Source: Trichopria drosophilae (taxonomy: Eukaryota > Arthropoda > Insecta > Hymenoptera > Diapriidae). Taken from it: 64,000 nucleotides of DNA. The DNA is taken from NCBI GenBank assembly GCA_030407085.1, contig CM059582.1, positions 51,473,001 through 51,537,000 of the forward strand. Direction: 5' to 3'. The notes beneath the pieces are model-generated. The model ran no database searches and had not been told where the DNA came from. It saw only the letters and a program-made list of their open reading frames with translations. Positions within the stretch are counted from its first letter, which is position 1; each line of letters opens with the position of its first letter. The position numbers and the translations under genes are program-made. Shown one piece after another: positions 13,181-25,510 of the stretch.

Positions 13181-14739
13181 TACATTGTCATGTACTCATC
13201 TTTCGATGAAGTGTCATTTATCAAAACATGATAAAATATCATCCAAAACCATTGAATTGAAGTTGAAATAAAATTCTTAAATTATTACTTCATAAAAAGA
13301 ATATTTGTTCTAATTTCACTGAAGGTGCACAGAGTTTCAGATTTCTGATTATAATATATTTTATAAGCTTATACTTAAATTTACTAAATCACTCATTGAA
13401 CATTTCTAGAGTTTGAGATCCGATTCAATATCAGTGATTTCGAAAGACACGAAAAGACGAATAAATTGCATTAAAGACCAGTGATTTTTTTGTAAGGGGC
13501 TATATTAGATCCACCATTTTTCATTTTATTTTATGTTATTATATCGTTAAACACTTTATCAGTGTAAAAATTGCCAAACAGTATTTTTATCACTTGATTA
13601 AAAATCGCCCAATCGGCCAATTTATTAACACCATTTTTTGTTTCAATTATTTTAGAAAATACATTTGATGAGCAGAACTATTTGGACCACCTTTACGAAG
13701 GAATTTTGACGAAAAATATTTTTTGTATGCGAAAGAATGGATGAAACAAAGTAGACCCTTGTTTCGTGTTATTTTGATTACAGAATTAGAATTAGTGAAT
13801 TCAAATGTACTTGCATAATATACCACATTATGGAAAACAAGAATTTGTAAACGCGTGAGCACTAACATTTAGAATGTAACATTTAGAGAGTTTAATTTAG
13901 TTTCTTTTAAGGTTACATTAAACTTTTCTCAGCTTATTCTTAAGGGAGTATAACATAATAGGAGTTGATTATAGTGAATCTATGTTCTTGCATTCATCCT
14001 TGGTTATATAATTCTCTAAAATCACTTTAGCATTATCTTTCGTTTCTGTAGTGAGTTGAAGATCTTAAACCTAATGGATGTACTACAAATAGTTTCCTAT
14101 CAAATCTGGATTCGATCTAACTAGAAAATTCTGCGCATTGACAAATTCTCTCACTTTTACAATTACGATTATTACCACCTAATACACAACCGTAAGTTTC
14201 AATTGATGATGTACAAACAATACTAACGATATTTTACTGATATATTAGGTCCATTGGAATGTGAAAATCCAAGCTATTGTTTAAAGCTTTCTCCAGAGAT
14301 TATTCATAAACAATTATCAAAAAAATGGCAAAATTATCAAAAAAAAACAGTCTCCAAATGACGAACATCAATTCGATTCTAACTAATTTCCGGAGCAGAA
14401 TAATTATTTACCAGCAAGCTACCCAGTAAATTGGAACCAAAATGTTGTCTGGAGGCCTAATATCTTTCATAAATGATCCTGAGTTTAGTATGAGCACGCA
14501 AGCGTTACTTTAAACTTGAGCAATAATCAACCAAATATAAAAATTCCGATTTGAATTGATTAAACAAAACTATACGAATTCCAAGACTTATAAGAGGAAT
14601 CGTGTCACCTAAATTAAGTTACCAGGTATAATTACACTAACGGTAAAGTACAGGAAGAACTAAATTACTTAGCCTGATGATAGATATCTCCAGAACAAGC
14701 CTACAGGTATCCAGCTCAAAAAGAATGAATTCCCGCGTT

Positions 14740-15180
14740 TCTTTATCCGCAGGCTCGAAAATTAAGCGTACAAAAAGGTTAGGCAGATTCTTGAGCATTT
14801 CCCCAAACTACAATGTCACGCGGTATAAATAACGACAGTTTACGCGTTGATAAAAACAAAATGAAAAAGGAGGCAAGTCCGCGGCGCTCGATGTTCGCGA
14901 ATTCAGTTATCCCCGACGGAATCCCCATAAAACTACTTAAAAGTTTCAAGCGTTCTAGAGACGCGATCCCGCGACGCTTTTTCCCAGCTCCTGATGCGAT
15001 CGGTGACATAAAATATGTCTTTGTTGGCCGTTCAATTGGCAGCGACTGTTACGGCGGCGAGAGGGCCACACGAAAGTTTCACGAAAGTTTTTAGAGCAGC
15101 CCTGAGAGACTGGGTGTCGGGTGCGGAATGTTGATGGCCCGTCATCGTCGCTCGGATCCGAGTGTCGCCAAGGCCCACGC
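14740..15180. promoter_or_regulatory. Candidate kn intronic regulatory island
   Basis: GC-richer DNA with open frames on both strands (14813-15094 plus, 14779-15009 minus). Neither shows a known domain, and both strands being open argues against coding. It contains a 'cggtataaataac' word and AT-rich 'gataaaaacaaaa'. Could be an enhancer; no direct proof. Confidence 0.3.
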
Positions 15181-15559
15181 GCTCCTTCTATTTTTTAACC
15201 AATATTTTTCATAACACATTCTGCTGCATTTATTTTTTATTTCTTCGGTCAATATTTTCATTAATAATCGAAATTAGAACAGAGGAACTTACGAAGAAAG
15301 TGATGATCGTGCTATGTAAAGAGTTTTACACATCGATAGTTTCGTGAAGCTCCACTGCGGAGCATAAATCATGGCAGGTAGCCTAAATATTGATCACGGT
15401 TTGATCGGGCTGCGATATGGCACGCCTTATCAAGCACGCGTGATAAATATCTATTCAAATCCTGGACAAGAGTTAATAAGATATCTTATCAGACGTCTGC
15501 TAGCGATACCGGATCATGTATAACTGATCAGGATTCCATAAGACATCAATTCATCTAAT

Positions 15560-15900
15560 AGGGTGCTGTGAGTCATGTAGAAAAAGTCACGCTAGTCTGG
15601 TCAGAATCCGGCCAGCCTTCCCTATGTCTGACCAGGAAATCACAGGAATTGTAACGCTTTGCCGACAGGATTCTGACCATGATAATCCTACCAGATTCCG
15701 ATCAGAATCTTGCTTCTCCGACCAGGTTCCGATCGGATTCCTGCTCTGTCCGACCACGCACTTATTTGTAGTATACTACAAAATTTGATGAACCTAACCT
15801 AAATATACCTCGGTAAATTCAGTCAGAATCTTGTCAGTTTCTGATTGGAATCCCTAAGTAGGATAAATGTGGCCAGATTCTGGTCAGAATTATGGAAAAT
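15560..15900. repeat. Degenerate repeat cluster around 'ccgatcagaatc'
   Basis: Many related words in both orientations (tctggtcagaatcc, tctgaccagg, gattctgacca, ccgatcagaatc, ccgatcggattcc) make an imperfect, partly palindromic array. It may be a decayed transposon end region. Confidence 0.5.
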
Positions 15901-16301
15901 CTGAGGGAATTTCCACAAGGGAGTTGTAAAATGGCGTCCTAAGTAGGAGTGGATCAACCGTCACATTAGTCGGATGTATATTCAGGTAACCTAATCAGAA
16001 CATGGGCGGTGTTCGTCTTCATCGTTACATTCAAAATATTGATTTGCATCTACTTTTTGGCCGTATTGGAGGGTCAAAAGGGTAAAAAATCGTGTGTTGG
16101 GACATTTTATTCTATTTATCTTGAAAAGTACAGCCAAGACGAGTTTAAGTGATTCAAATTTCAAAAAGTTCGTCGGACATATTTGATTCTCCATTTGGCA
16201 TTTCTTGACTTTTTCGCGTCACATTCTTCAGTAACGATGTAAAAAATGTCCAAAAACACAATTTTTTTACCCCTTTGACCTTCAAGTTCGTCAGAAACTA
16301 G

Positions 16302-16544
16302 GGGTACTGACACCTCCGATTGGTCCTTGAGGTCTCACTGGAAGATTATTTCAAGGTGAAAAATGTTTGACCAAGGGATTAATTTTGTAGGTCACCTAAA
16401 GGTCAACCCCGGATTATTTATTAAGCAGATTTAGAAGTCAATCATTAATTCCATTTTCAGAATATGTACATTTTGAAATGTATTTTGAATGTCTGTTTTT
16501 TGATGGGTTAGTTTTAGGATTTGTCGGGTTTTTGAGGTGCGCCC
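16302..16544. mobile_element. hAT-like MITE, copy 1 (left end eroded)
   Basis: Its core matches the copies at 33037-33334 and 57290-57618, sharing 'ccaagggattaat', 'ggattatttattaagca' and 'cgggtttttgaggtgc' at the right end. Flanking gaaactag (16294-16301) and gaaactgg (16545-16552) look like an 8-bp target duplication with one change. The left terminal repeat is largely deleted. Confidence 0.7.
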
Positions 16545-16817
16545 GAAACTGGGTCCTAATCAATATTTTGGCGTACAGATTAGGATTGTGCGCTTATTTA
16601 TTGAACAGCATGAAATTTTTTAATTGTTGTTGGGCTGTGTTATCGATAGATAAGATTTGATACTAAAACATGCGATAATTCCAAATTAATTTAAAATTGC
16701 TGTTTAAATGTGCACATTCTACTTTTTCTTACATTATTGAGAAATAAACTATTCGTAATTTTTTCGCGAATGTGTACGTAAATTTTAAAAATGATGTACT
16801 AAAGAAATTTTACTCAC

Positions 16818-16881
16818 CGTTGGAGTATAGAAGTTGAAGTCGGTATTGAATACCATTGTTAGTTTTCTGGCCTTCAGATTC
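16818..16881 (-). CDS. kn: kn/collier coding exon 3 (COE DNA-binding domain)
   Basis: This 64-nt exon encodes 21 residues plus the first base of a Gly codon: ESEGQKTNNGIQYRLQLLYS, then N. It corresponds to EBF1 'SEKTNNGIHYRLQLLYSNG' (from memory). The acceptor reads GTTTCAG (AG at 16883-16882) and the donor GTGAGTA follows immediately. The exon enters in phase 0, in agreement with exon 2, and leaves in phase 1, in agreement with exon 4. The KTNNG...YRLQLLY core is invariant across the family. The few residues before it (ESEGQ) are where COE proteins vary in length and where alternative splicing occurs in some members. Confidence 0.96.
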
Positions 16882-17759
16882 CTGAAACATAAACGTTTGT
16901 TGTGTTATCCCACAGAAGGTAATAAAAATACATTAGTTTTTAATGTTAAATATTATCGTTATTTAAAAAAATCGAATAAAAGTTACTAAAACCTACAAAA
17001 TATTGAAACAATTGGACAATAAGGAAAACAATAATATTTAAAGTTTTCGGATGTGTTTTGAAGCCCCTACTACAATTTTATTTGAAATCGGAAAGAAAAT
17101 ACCGTAATCGCAAAGAAATAAATATATTTTCTATTAGGTTATTGACATTTACTATCCGACAATTTTGGGACAGTTCAATACTTTTCAAAATGTATAATGG
17201 TTATTGGTTTATCTGCTATTGCGCCTTCTATCAGCAAACGATATCTGAATTATGTTTATTGTGTTTAAATTGTAAATAAAAACATTCTTTTACTTTTTTT
17301 CCATAATTTTTTTTAATTAATTAAAGTGAGTTTTTTAATCCAATCATAGGTAAATGCATGATATGGATCATATCCAATGGCAATCCAAATTATATAAAAA
17401 CTATCTCTGAATCGAACATAAAGATCCATACGATGAAGACTCCCTTCATGAACTTCAAAGTTAACATTGCTGAAGTTTGCTTAGAATTGCAGAAGTTTTT
17501 ACATACAGGTTACTTTTACTCTTGATCTGTCACCATGTTCATTAGTATTAACATTAATTACAACATAAACTCCATATATTTCAATATTGCAATTTTTGTT
17601 CACTACATCACGTTTTCGTATGCAACATTAATTATGATAATTGAGTGTTTAAAAAATTCATCGATCAACAACAACAAAAAATTTCTACGACGATCTTTAT
17701 TTAATAGAAATGCTGCGATAATTCTCCATTATTGATTTTCATATTATGACTTGTCATAA

Positions 17760-18200
17760 ACGTATATTATATCAAACGCCCTTCTTTCGTCAAAATTGAA
17801 GGCTCAAAAAGGGCGTAAATGCGGCGATTGAGTTGAAAAATCGCGTTTTACGATAATTATATAGATATGATCCGACTGACTTTTCAGTGGCGCGATTCCC
17901 TTTGATTAATTAACACGAACACGAGGCAGGTATAGGAAGTATAATATTTCGTTTCAACGCTAATTATTAATTTCTTGATGCGCCAGTAAGAGCCGCGCCA
18001 TTACACATCGCGTGGCATGCGATGCATAATTATCTACCGTGCTGACGAGCCATGCGTGCATCGCGCCATATGCCTGCGCTTCATAATGCATTTTTCAACT
18101 ATATCTACCCTACACAACTTTTTGGCCCTCGCCTCGTTCCGGCTTTCAGCATTTACCGTATCTGCTCGCCCAAAGTCTTCCTTTCACAAACCTCATAAAT
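17760..18200. promoter_or_regulatory. Candidate kn enhancer (TCF and homeodomain words)
   Basis: The island includes CCTTTGAT at 17899-17906, a TCF/Pangolin-type word, directly followed by ATTAATTAA. More homeodomain cores follow (ctaattattaat, gcataattatc). The dense motif mix and its place in an intron of a patterning gene suggest an enhancer. This is inference. Confidence 0.4.
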
Positions 18201-18470
18201 CAAGTGTCTTTTAGACGCATTTAAATGTTGGCTAAACAATATACATCAACTTACGATTTGAGGGAGTTCTATAGACGTAGTCAAGTATGTAATTGATTTT
18301 CATAATTAATTCGTCCGCTTTCTCTAATTTTGTAGAAATAGTAGTATTTTGGGGCGTAAAATTTAATGTTAAGTGGCATCATTTACAACTGAAACTTGAA
18401 ATCATTACTTCTTCTGTAAATTATAAAAACATGATTTTTTAAATTGCTCCATAACAGAAATGACTTTTAA

Positions 18471-18945
18471 CCTTTACAGGACGAGAAAACCACTATAATG
18501 GCTCAACAAAATTGTTCATGTTAGTTTGTAAAATAGGTTCATTCATGGGTCTAACTACTAGAAACTTTATGAAATCACATCTATCTAAACGGGTTTATCA
18601 AAATTGATAGGCGTTTTTCCACCACGAAGGTCATACCGACTTGTATCCGCAGTTTTGGATGCGCCAGATTGAATTCCAACAATCTTATCATTGGTTTATG
18701 AATAATAATATCAAGGTTAGCTCGTAGAATTTTTTATTTTATTATATCAAGTTAAGTCAAATGAAACAATTCTTTCAAAGTGTCAAAATTAACCTTACGC
18801 TGGGGACGGAAAAGCCACTATAGTGGCTTGATCATGGATAGACATTTTACATATGAGTATTTCCCAATATTAGAGACACATATTATATGCTTTTTATAGA
18901 AAATTCTGAGAAATTGAAAATTCCAAATTCCCCGTCCTCTAAAGG
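18471..18945. mobile_element. piggyBac-type MITE (TTAA target)
   Basis: The inverted ends are CCTTTACAGGACGAG on the left and, inverted, CCTTTAGAGGACGGG on the right. TTAA sits at 18467-18470 and 18946-18949. Inside is a second, diverged copy of the end region near 18790 with the palindrome aagccactatagtggctt. It has no transposase. Confidence 0.75.
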
Positions 18946-19079
18946 TTAAAAAATTATTCAAGTACATATGAAATGTATATGAAATAAAACTAGACAGAGA
19001 TTATTTCTTCCTAACTCTGTTCCCATAGAAAATTGCACTTCATACATTTTCGCAAAGGGGAAAACAAAAAAAATACATG

Positions 19080-19510
19080 AATGAAGGCTCTCTGCTGATC
19101 CCACCGCTTGGTTCGGAGCGTAAGCTCATCCGACGGTTAAGATTATGCCGTGATAAACGCTCAGTTTCACTGCGCGGAAAATGCGTTAGCCGGCGATTTT
19201 TAAATAATTGAATGACGTGAAAATATGTAAACGCTACCGCCGGGCAGGGGGTGCATAGGTGGGCTGGGATTCGCTAAAGCAACCGACAGGACGGTACAAT
19301 AGCAGAGCTAGTTGCTACCAGCTAGTTGGAGGAGAGGATGGGTGAGGTGATGTATGTCCGTGGTGCATGACCCTAATTAATAGGGAGGCCACGCGATGCA
19401 ACTGTCCACTGGCGTGAATTATACAGAACGGGAGGGAGGACGAGGGACCAGGAACATGCATAGCCAACGAGTACGCGTACGACATATTTGACTGCATAGT
19501 GTAAACACTA
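19080..19510. promoter_or_regulatory. Candidate kn intronic enhancer
   Basis: This GC-rich island holds a forkhead-type word TGTAAACG (19226-19233) and a homeodomain site within the near-palindrome CCCTAATTAATAGGG (19371-19385). There is no supported exon. Function is inferred. Confidence 0.35.
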
Positions 19511-21468
19511 GCACGTGGCCTTCCATGTAATTAGTTAAGTAGTTGATCGGACCGTTAAATGAAATGTACTGTAATTTTACGAGTTTTGTATTGGTAACAT
19601 CCTAGCTATTGTTGTATGCAATGCAACATGTAATGGATTTCCCTGAATGTGTTGAAGACTATAGTCGGATGAATTTGGACATGCGAGAATGTAATGAAAT
19701 TATTTTATGTAAATTCATTACAACCCGAGTAGAAAAAGAAACCACTTTCTGGCCAGTTTTTCTGGTCTTACGGTACAGAGACCAGAAAAAATGGTAATTT
19801 ATTACAATATTGGCCAAAAGCTTTGAATTTTTCAACATGTCTAATATAATTAATGGGTAATGCCTCCAAATTTGTTGACGATTTTCAACTGACATAGATA
19901 CTTATATAACTGTTGTAGTGTTGTACTTAAGATTTCGTGGTGTGTATTTAGTTTTATTGTAAACGGTAGAGCGTGACTGATTAGTATTCGAGTACATCAG
20001 TTCCAGCAAGTACGGATAAGATAGAAAGCCACAAAACTATTTTATACAAACATTTGTCTTTGGAATAAATACCATACTCTTTGAGAAACGTTTGATACCA
20101 TTTGGTTTGTTATGGAAATACTGCCGAAAAAGTGGTTAGATGTATAATTGTACAATTTCTACAAAATGTTAGAAATGTTAATAAGCCTTTTAAATGTATA
20201 TCACGACATAGGGATGTTATATCCTTTCTATCTTATACGGATGTATGCCAAAAGTTTGTAACAAAACTACGATTGAATGTTTAAAAATGGTCTCTGTTCG
20301 CTAACATATTTGTATTAGTATTTATAAGATTCTAGGTTAAGTTGACAGCTCTTCAGAACAATGTCTCCTCATCGCCCATAACCTGTAGATGACATAGGTC
20401 AAATCCATAGAACTTTTGACTTTTACTTAAAAAAGGTTGAAAAAAATTTTTAATTGCACACTATTCCCCCTTTGCATACATGTTTGTACAATCTGTACCT
20501 GTGTAACTTTTTTATTGCGGGCCGTTTGAATGTATATGAAATACATAGGTATTTTTAATAATTTTGAATTTATTTTCACTAAATTATTAATTACATTTTC
20601 TCTAATAATACAAACAAAATACAATAATTATTAGCGGCCGACATAATTTCTGGTAGTAAATGATCGATTGATGGAATCACAGACATCAAGAAATATTATA
20701 AAAAGTTATTAGGGATGTGCTCTGCGGTAGTGTGAAATATTTTATGGTTGCACGAATTTAACTATTTAATTCAATTTTATCTTGTAATGTATGTACAACG
20801 AGCACATATTCGTAATATGGCTAGATTTCTTCATTCTTATCTCAAGAATAAAAAGCATCTATTATTTCGTTGAGTTATTACAGGCCGCAATCATGAAACA
20901 GCAAAATATCGATAAAATGTGGATTTCACGAAAAGTTATTTCATGTCAAACGGATGTTGAAATCTTATAATAAACTTTGCGCACATCAGTGTAACTTATA
21001 ATACTGTTTTCTAGTATATGCACTTACAAGTTAAACGCCAGATCAATGCCTTAATCCCGGGGCCGTGTGTTTAGCATAAGCGAGATTTTAAAAAAAATGG
21101 ATTATTTCATTCACAATTTTCATCTTTTTACATCTTTTACTACCTCTTGTTATTAAATAAAAATACTTTGGCATACTTTTTCTACAAATGATGTTAATAA
21201 AGGTCTTTGTTGGAATACGAAATAAGTATATTTTTTAAACGTTTCTGAAGCCTTAATAATTATAGAATTATAGGTATTTCACAAAAATCAAAAGTTCTGT
21301 GGATTTGACCATATACTGGTTTACAAATAGGTATGATACCGATAGTTCAACTAATTAATTAGTAGCGCCAGCGAAAGATGACTTGTTACCAGAGCAATAG
21401 TGAAATATGAATATTTACCATTGTAGATACTATGTTCTACAACTTCTTCAGCTCAACTACTAAATGAT

Positions 21469-21730
21469 ACACAGATAGAAAGGAAATAGTTAACGGAACC
21501 TTTTTGTGATAGTAAAACGCGTAAATCCAAAAAGTTGCTGTATTAACTATTTCCATGGTAAACGGTACAATAAAAATGTTCCATTTACTATTTTCCGATT
21601 GTTAAATCGTTCGTACATAAGCTCAAATGTCCACTCTAACCTTACATATAGTTAATTCTACACTACCTACAGAGGTTAAAATCGTTTCTATTTTTTCACG
21701 GTTCCATTAACATTTGTTTTCTCTCTGTGT
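21469..21730. mobile_element. Short inverted-repeat MITE (ACACAGA ends)
   Basis: The left end 'acacagatagaaa' and right end 'ctctctgtgt' are inverted. Further inside, 'gttaacggaacc' on the left is matched by 'ggttccattaac' inverted on the right. There is no coding sequence. The target duplication is not evident. Confidence 0.5.
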
Positions 21731-23704
21731 AGACCAAGCTACCTTTTTATTAGTACACTCAAGTACGTTGAACATGGGAATGACTATATAGATTTTAAGG
21801 TTTGCTAACCTAAAAACTCACCCCACGACAGTGGCGCTACCTGCTATCGAAATATGCATTGCGATAGTTTTTCGTCGTAACTTTATATTAAAAAAATAAC
21901 TAGTTAATGCAGTCAATGTACGTCAAAATAGGTCGTTGTAAGATGGTTTTTATTACTATTACTAATAACTACAACAAATTCCGAAATACACTTAATTATG
22001 CATTTAACTATGTAATATTCGAAATAATAATTAAGTGACAACATGACAAAAAAATGTGTGCAATGTATAGAATATGTTTTATGTTTGTACGATATAAAAA
22101 AATAACAAGGTTATTAACAATTACGAAAACAAATTTTCAAGCAAGAAAATTTTCTATGAGAATGCTGGAAAATTTCTCTGGATAAGGAAGGCCACGTCTA
22201 TTATTTCAAAAGCTCCGTTCTGTCGAATTAAAAGACGATTTACGATCTGAAGCTTTTCCGCTGAGTTCCTTCCTCGTTATTCCGTATTTGAACTGATTTT
22301 TCAAGTTGTGGTACCATATCATGGAAATGTTTCATAAATTATTGGTACATGAGAAATGGTTTGTCATGCGAAAAGTTTGATTTGCCAATTATAATACTAA
22401 AAATGGCAACATTTTTGCAGAAATAATAAACTCACACAATGGTAATTTTATCTAAAGTTTTCCACTTGTTAGTAAAGTTTTGTTCGTAAGGTTTTTAAAT
22501 TTGTGCCGAAACTGGAGCTATTAGCACTTGACTTATTTGTTCGAGCATTTGATTTATTTATTATTTGAACATTCTATTGAGTTAATACTTTGTTCTTTCC
22601 TCAGATGTCGTTTTTTTGGAAAGCTCAGGAAATTAGTTACCTTTAGTTTATGTCATTTCTTAAAAACGTACAGCAATATTGCAAGTAGCACTTATTTATA
22701 TGATTGTGAATGATTTTAGAATGATTAGAGTTTTTACCAAACACTGGAGTTTAACTGTTACCAGAGACTCAGAGTTTTGTAAGATTTGAATGTATACAAA
22801 ATTAAAAGCTAACTAGGAATTTTTTAACCAGGCATTTTTAACTAGGCATTTTCGGGTGAACTATTAAAAAATCAATCCTAAATTTTTACATGTTCTAGTT
22901 GAAATTTTACTTTTGCGAACATGGCAATAATAACGAAAATATAAAGCTAATATTATTTTGGAGTTATTATTTCCTAAATTGTTCAGGTATATTAAAACTT
23001 TACAAGGAAGAAGAATATTGAATTTACAAGAATTGAATGCCGGCATAACCTTTTATATTATCGTTGCAATTTTGATCAAGTTTATGTATAAACGATCATT
23101 AATCAACTGTACTTTAATTGTATTTTGTAATATGCCTGTTCAGAAATACAAATACGAGAGCACGTATTACATGATGTCACTGATAGAAACCGAGTAATTA
23201 GCGAGATAAGCTCGGGTGGAATGCGACGAATATACTTTATATAGGAATATTGCATTGAAGTCGCATTTTCTAATTTGATTCCAATTTACGCAAATGTTTT
23301 CCGATGTATTAATATATATTAAATAGTTATAAGTTAGACAGGTTAGAAAAATTATTTATCTGAACATAAATAAAAGTTAAAAGCCGTAGTCGAACATTTT
23401 CTCAAATCATGTAGTAACCACATTTAAATCTGAAATTATAGTTTTGTTATGAAGAACCAAAATGAAGAATGTCAAAAATACGTTTTTTTGATCAAATTAC
23501 AGACTATAATACGATATTTTAAAATAATATATTTAAAACATTGGTGGCAGAGGAAAATATAATTTTTTGAGAAAATTATAGTTATTTAAAATTTTGGGAA
23601 TGAATTTTCTTCACGAGATGTAAACAAACATTTTTCTGGGTGCATATCAATCTTAAAATATTTCAAACTGTCAATTCGTTAAAAGTGAATTTTTGAAGGA
23701 TTAC

Positions 23705-23858
23705 CTGGTCTTTTTCGACGAAACCGATGAAGGCCGTTCTCTCGATCTCGATCGGTTGTCCCGATCTATCGTAGAGAGCAATAACGAAATGAAAGAAGTT
23801 ACTCTTTCTCAAGTTGCTAGGAGGCTGCTTCTCAAAATGCGCCCTTCCGACAACGGCT
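23705..23858 (-). CDS. kn: kn/collier coding exon 2 (start of COE DNA-binding domain)
   Basis: This 154-nt exon supplies one base to a Ser codon and then 51 residues. They open [20 protein letters not shown], continue [20 protein letters not shown] and end [11 protein letters not shown]. It is the most strongly conserved block of the COE family. Arg and Asn in NLRKSN correspond to EBF1 Arg63 and Asn66, positions known for DNA contact and for disease changes in human EBF3. The acceptor is TTTTTCAG (AG at 23860-23859) and the donor GTAATC. The phase-2 entry matches exon 1 and the phase-0 exit matches exon 3. FVEKDQ resembles the fly 'FIEKDS' and vertebrate 'FVEKEK'. The coding exon is intact, with no frameshift. 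Confidence 0.98.
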
Positions 23859-24405
23859 CTGAAAAATGCAAAACAGACATTTTTTATATTAGATATTAAA
23901 TGTACATCAATTGTATTAACTGTATTAAGTTTGTACTAACGCTAAAGAATTTATATTCCTTCAGGTATAAATAATAAATATAGTTATACCCAGCAAACAT
24001 AAAAGTACCTTACTTGTGATTCACAATAAAGTTTTTACGACACCACAAACAACAGTAATATAAAAATAAATGTGTTCACTAATTATTGACATGAACTTTT
24101 TATCAGTTACATTAAGTGGTTATTTTATAAAAATGTCACAAGCACTGTCAGGCTACTATCTGTATATGACAATATTTCGGTTTATTTCAACTAATAAACA
24201 TACAAAATGCTAAAAAATAATCGTTAAGTTTTTAATAAACGATAAAAATAATAATGTAAATAATAATTTTTAACAAATAACAAAATAATAATGTAAAATA
24301 ATAATGATTTCAAGAAAAATATTTATTAATTTAAAAAAAAAAATAAAGTATCCCAAATCCAACCTTTTTATTTACCACTCTCCCTTAATAAAAACATTAC
24401 CTTAA

Positions 24406-25228
24406 CCCTTTGCGGCATAGTGGGATGCTCAGCATCCCACCTATTTTCTCTCAGTTTTTAATTAATTATTCGGCTGTTTTCATCTAAGCAATCGGGTTTT
24501 TGAGTTAATTATGTTAATAAGATGTATATAATCATAAAAAAAGTTACATATTATCAATTATCGTTAATTTTTAATTATTATAAATAAATAACCACGGAAA
24601 AATATCAATAATTTCAGAAAAAATTCATTTTTGATTGAACAATTATATCTATTTGCATGAAACTATAGCATTTTATGTTTTTTGGGTCGCTGATTTCGAA
24701 TCTGACGTCAGATTTGTAAAAATTAAAATGGCGGATCCAAGATGGCGGACCGAAATATGAAAAGTTGCTCGATCTATACGAAATTTGTTACTCCGGGGTT
24801 TTCGGGATCGCTGATTACGAATCTGAAGTCAGATTTTGAAAATTCAAAATGGCGGATCCAAGATGGCTGACCAAAATTTGTTTTAACTTCATCCACATTT
24901 AATTGTTGAAATCTGACACTGGATTTGTCATCGGTGATCGAGAAAACGTACCAATTTTCAAGAAAATCCAACACTCGATTTTTACGTTCGTTCGCCATCC
25001 TAGATCCGCCAATTTGAATTTTGCAAATCTGAAGTCAGATTCGAAATCAGCGACCCCGAAAACCCCCAAGTAACAAATTTCGCTGAGATCGAGCCACTTT
25101 TTATATTTCGGTCCGCCATTTTGAATTTTCAAAATCTGACTTCAGATTCGAAATCAGCGACCCCGAAAACCCCCGAGTAACAATTTTCAGCTGTTTTCCG
25201 TGTAAAGAAAAATGTATGCCGCAAAGGG
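24406..25228. mobile_element. piggyBac-type non-autonomous element with CCCTTTGCGGCATA ends
   Basis: Perfect 14-bp inverted ends CCCTTTGCGGCATA are flanked by TTAA at 24402-24405 and 25229-25232. The interior carries several direct and inverted copies of a module containing 'tcgctgatttcgaatctga' and 'aaaatggcggatccaagatg'. This makes two chance open frames on the minus strand. Relatives of the module occur at 29.7-30.7 kb, 3.8-4.0 kb and 63.4-63.6 kb. No transposase is present. Confidence 0.85.
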
Positions 25229-25299
25229 TTAACAAAACTTTCAAAATAAGTTATACAAAATATATGTAAAGATCAGAAATTAAATAGAAAACATTGAAA

Positions 25300-25510
25300 T
25301 TGAGATATCGTAGTTTGGGAAAGAAAGAAGAATCGAGTTTGATCGTGAGTGAGCGCAGGTGGTCGTAACGCCTTAAAATCCTATTATGGTATCCTGTGCT
25401 GAGATTAGGCCGCCGGACTCTCGGTACCATCTTTGAGTAATGGCATGGAAAGATCCCCTTTTCTAACGACTGTCCAATTCAGTAAATTCGATACCATTTG
25501 CGTCGATTTT
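25300..25510. promoter_or_regulatory. Weak candidate regulatory island beside piggyBac MITE
   Basis: A modest rise in GC with an E-box (caggtg) and a K50 homeodomain word (gattagg). Thin evidence; could be ordinary sequence. Confidence 0.2.

Larger units (their letters stand above)
920..16817 (-). other. kn: kn intron 3 (15.9 kb)
   Basis: The donor is GTGAGT at 16817-16812 and the acceptor TTTCAG ends at 920. No coding exon is visible inside. The contents are listed separately: a TTAA-bounded fold-back element near 3.4-4.4 kb, two TA-flanked hairpin MITEs, a long inverted repeat at 11.5-11.9 kb, CCTAA and TTAGG arrays, degenerate repeats near 8.3 and 15.7 kb, a hAT-like MITE at 16.3 kb, and candidate regulatory islands near 4.7, 7.7, 12.5 and 14.9 kb. 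The rest is unremarkable AT-rich sequence. Confidence 0.85.
16882..23704 (-). other. kn: kn intron 2 (6.8 kb)
   Basis: The donor is GTAATC right after exon 2 and the acceptor TTTCAG lies before exon 3. It contains candidate regulatory islands near 17.9 and 19.3 kb, a TTAA-bounded element at 18.5 kb and a small inverted-repeat element at 21.5 kb. The remainder is AT-rich with no recognisable gene. Confidence 0.85.

Noticed and set aside
24774..25132. Minus-strand frames within the TTAA element
   Set aside because: They arise from repeated module sequence and encode nothing resembling a transposase.
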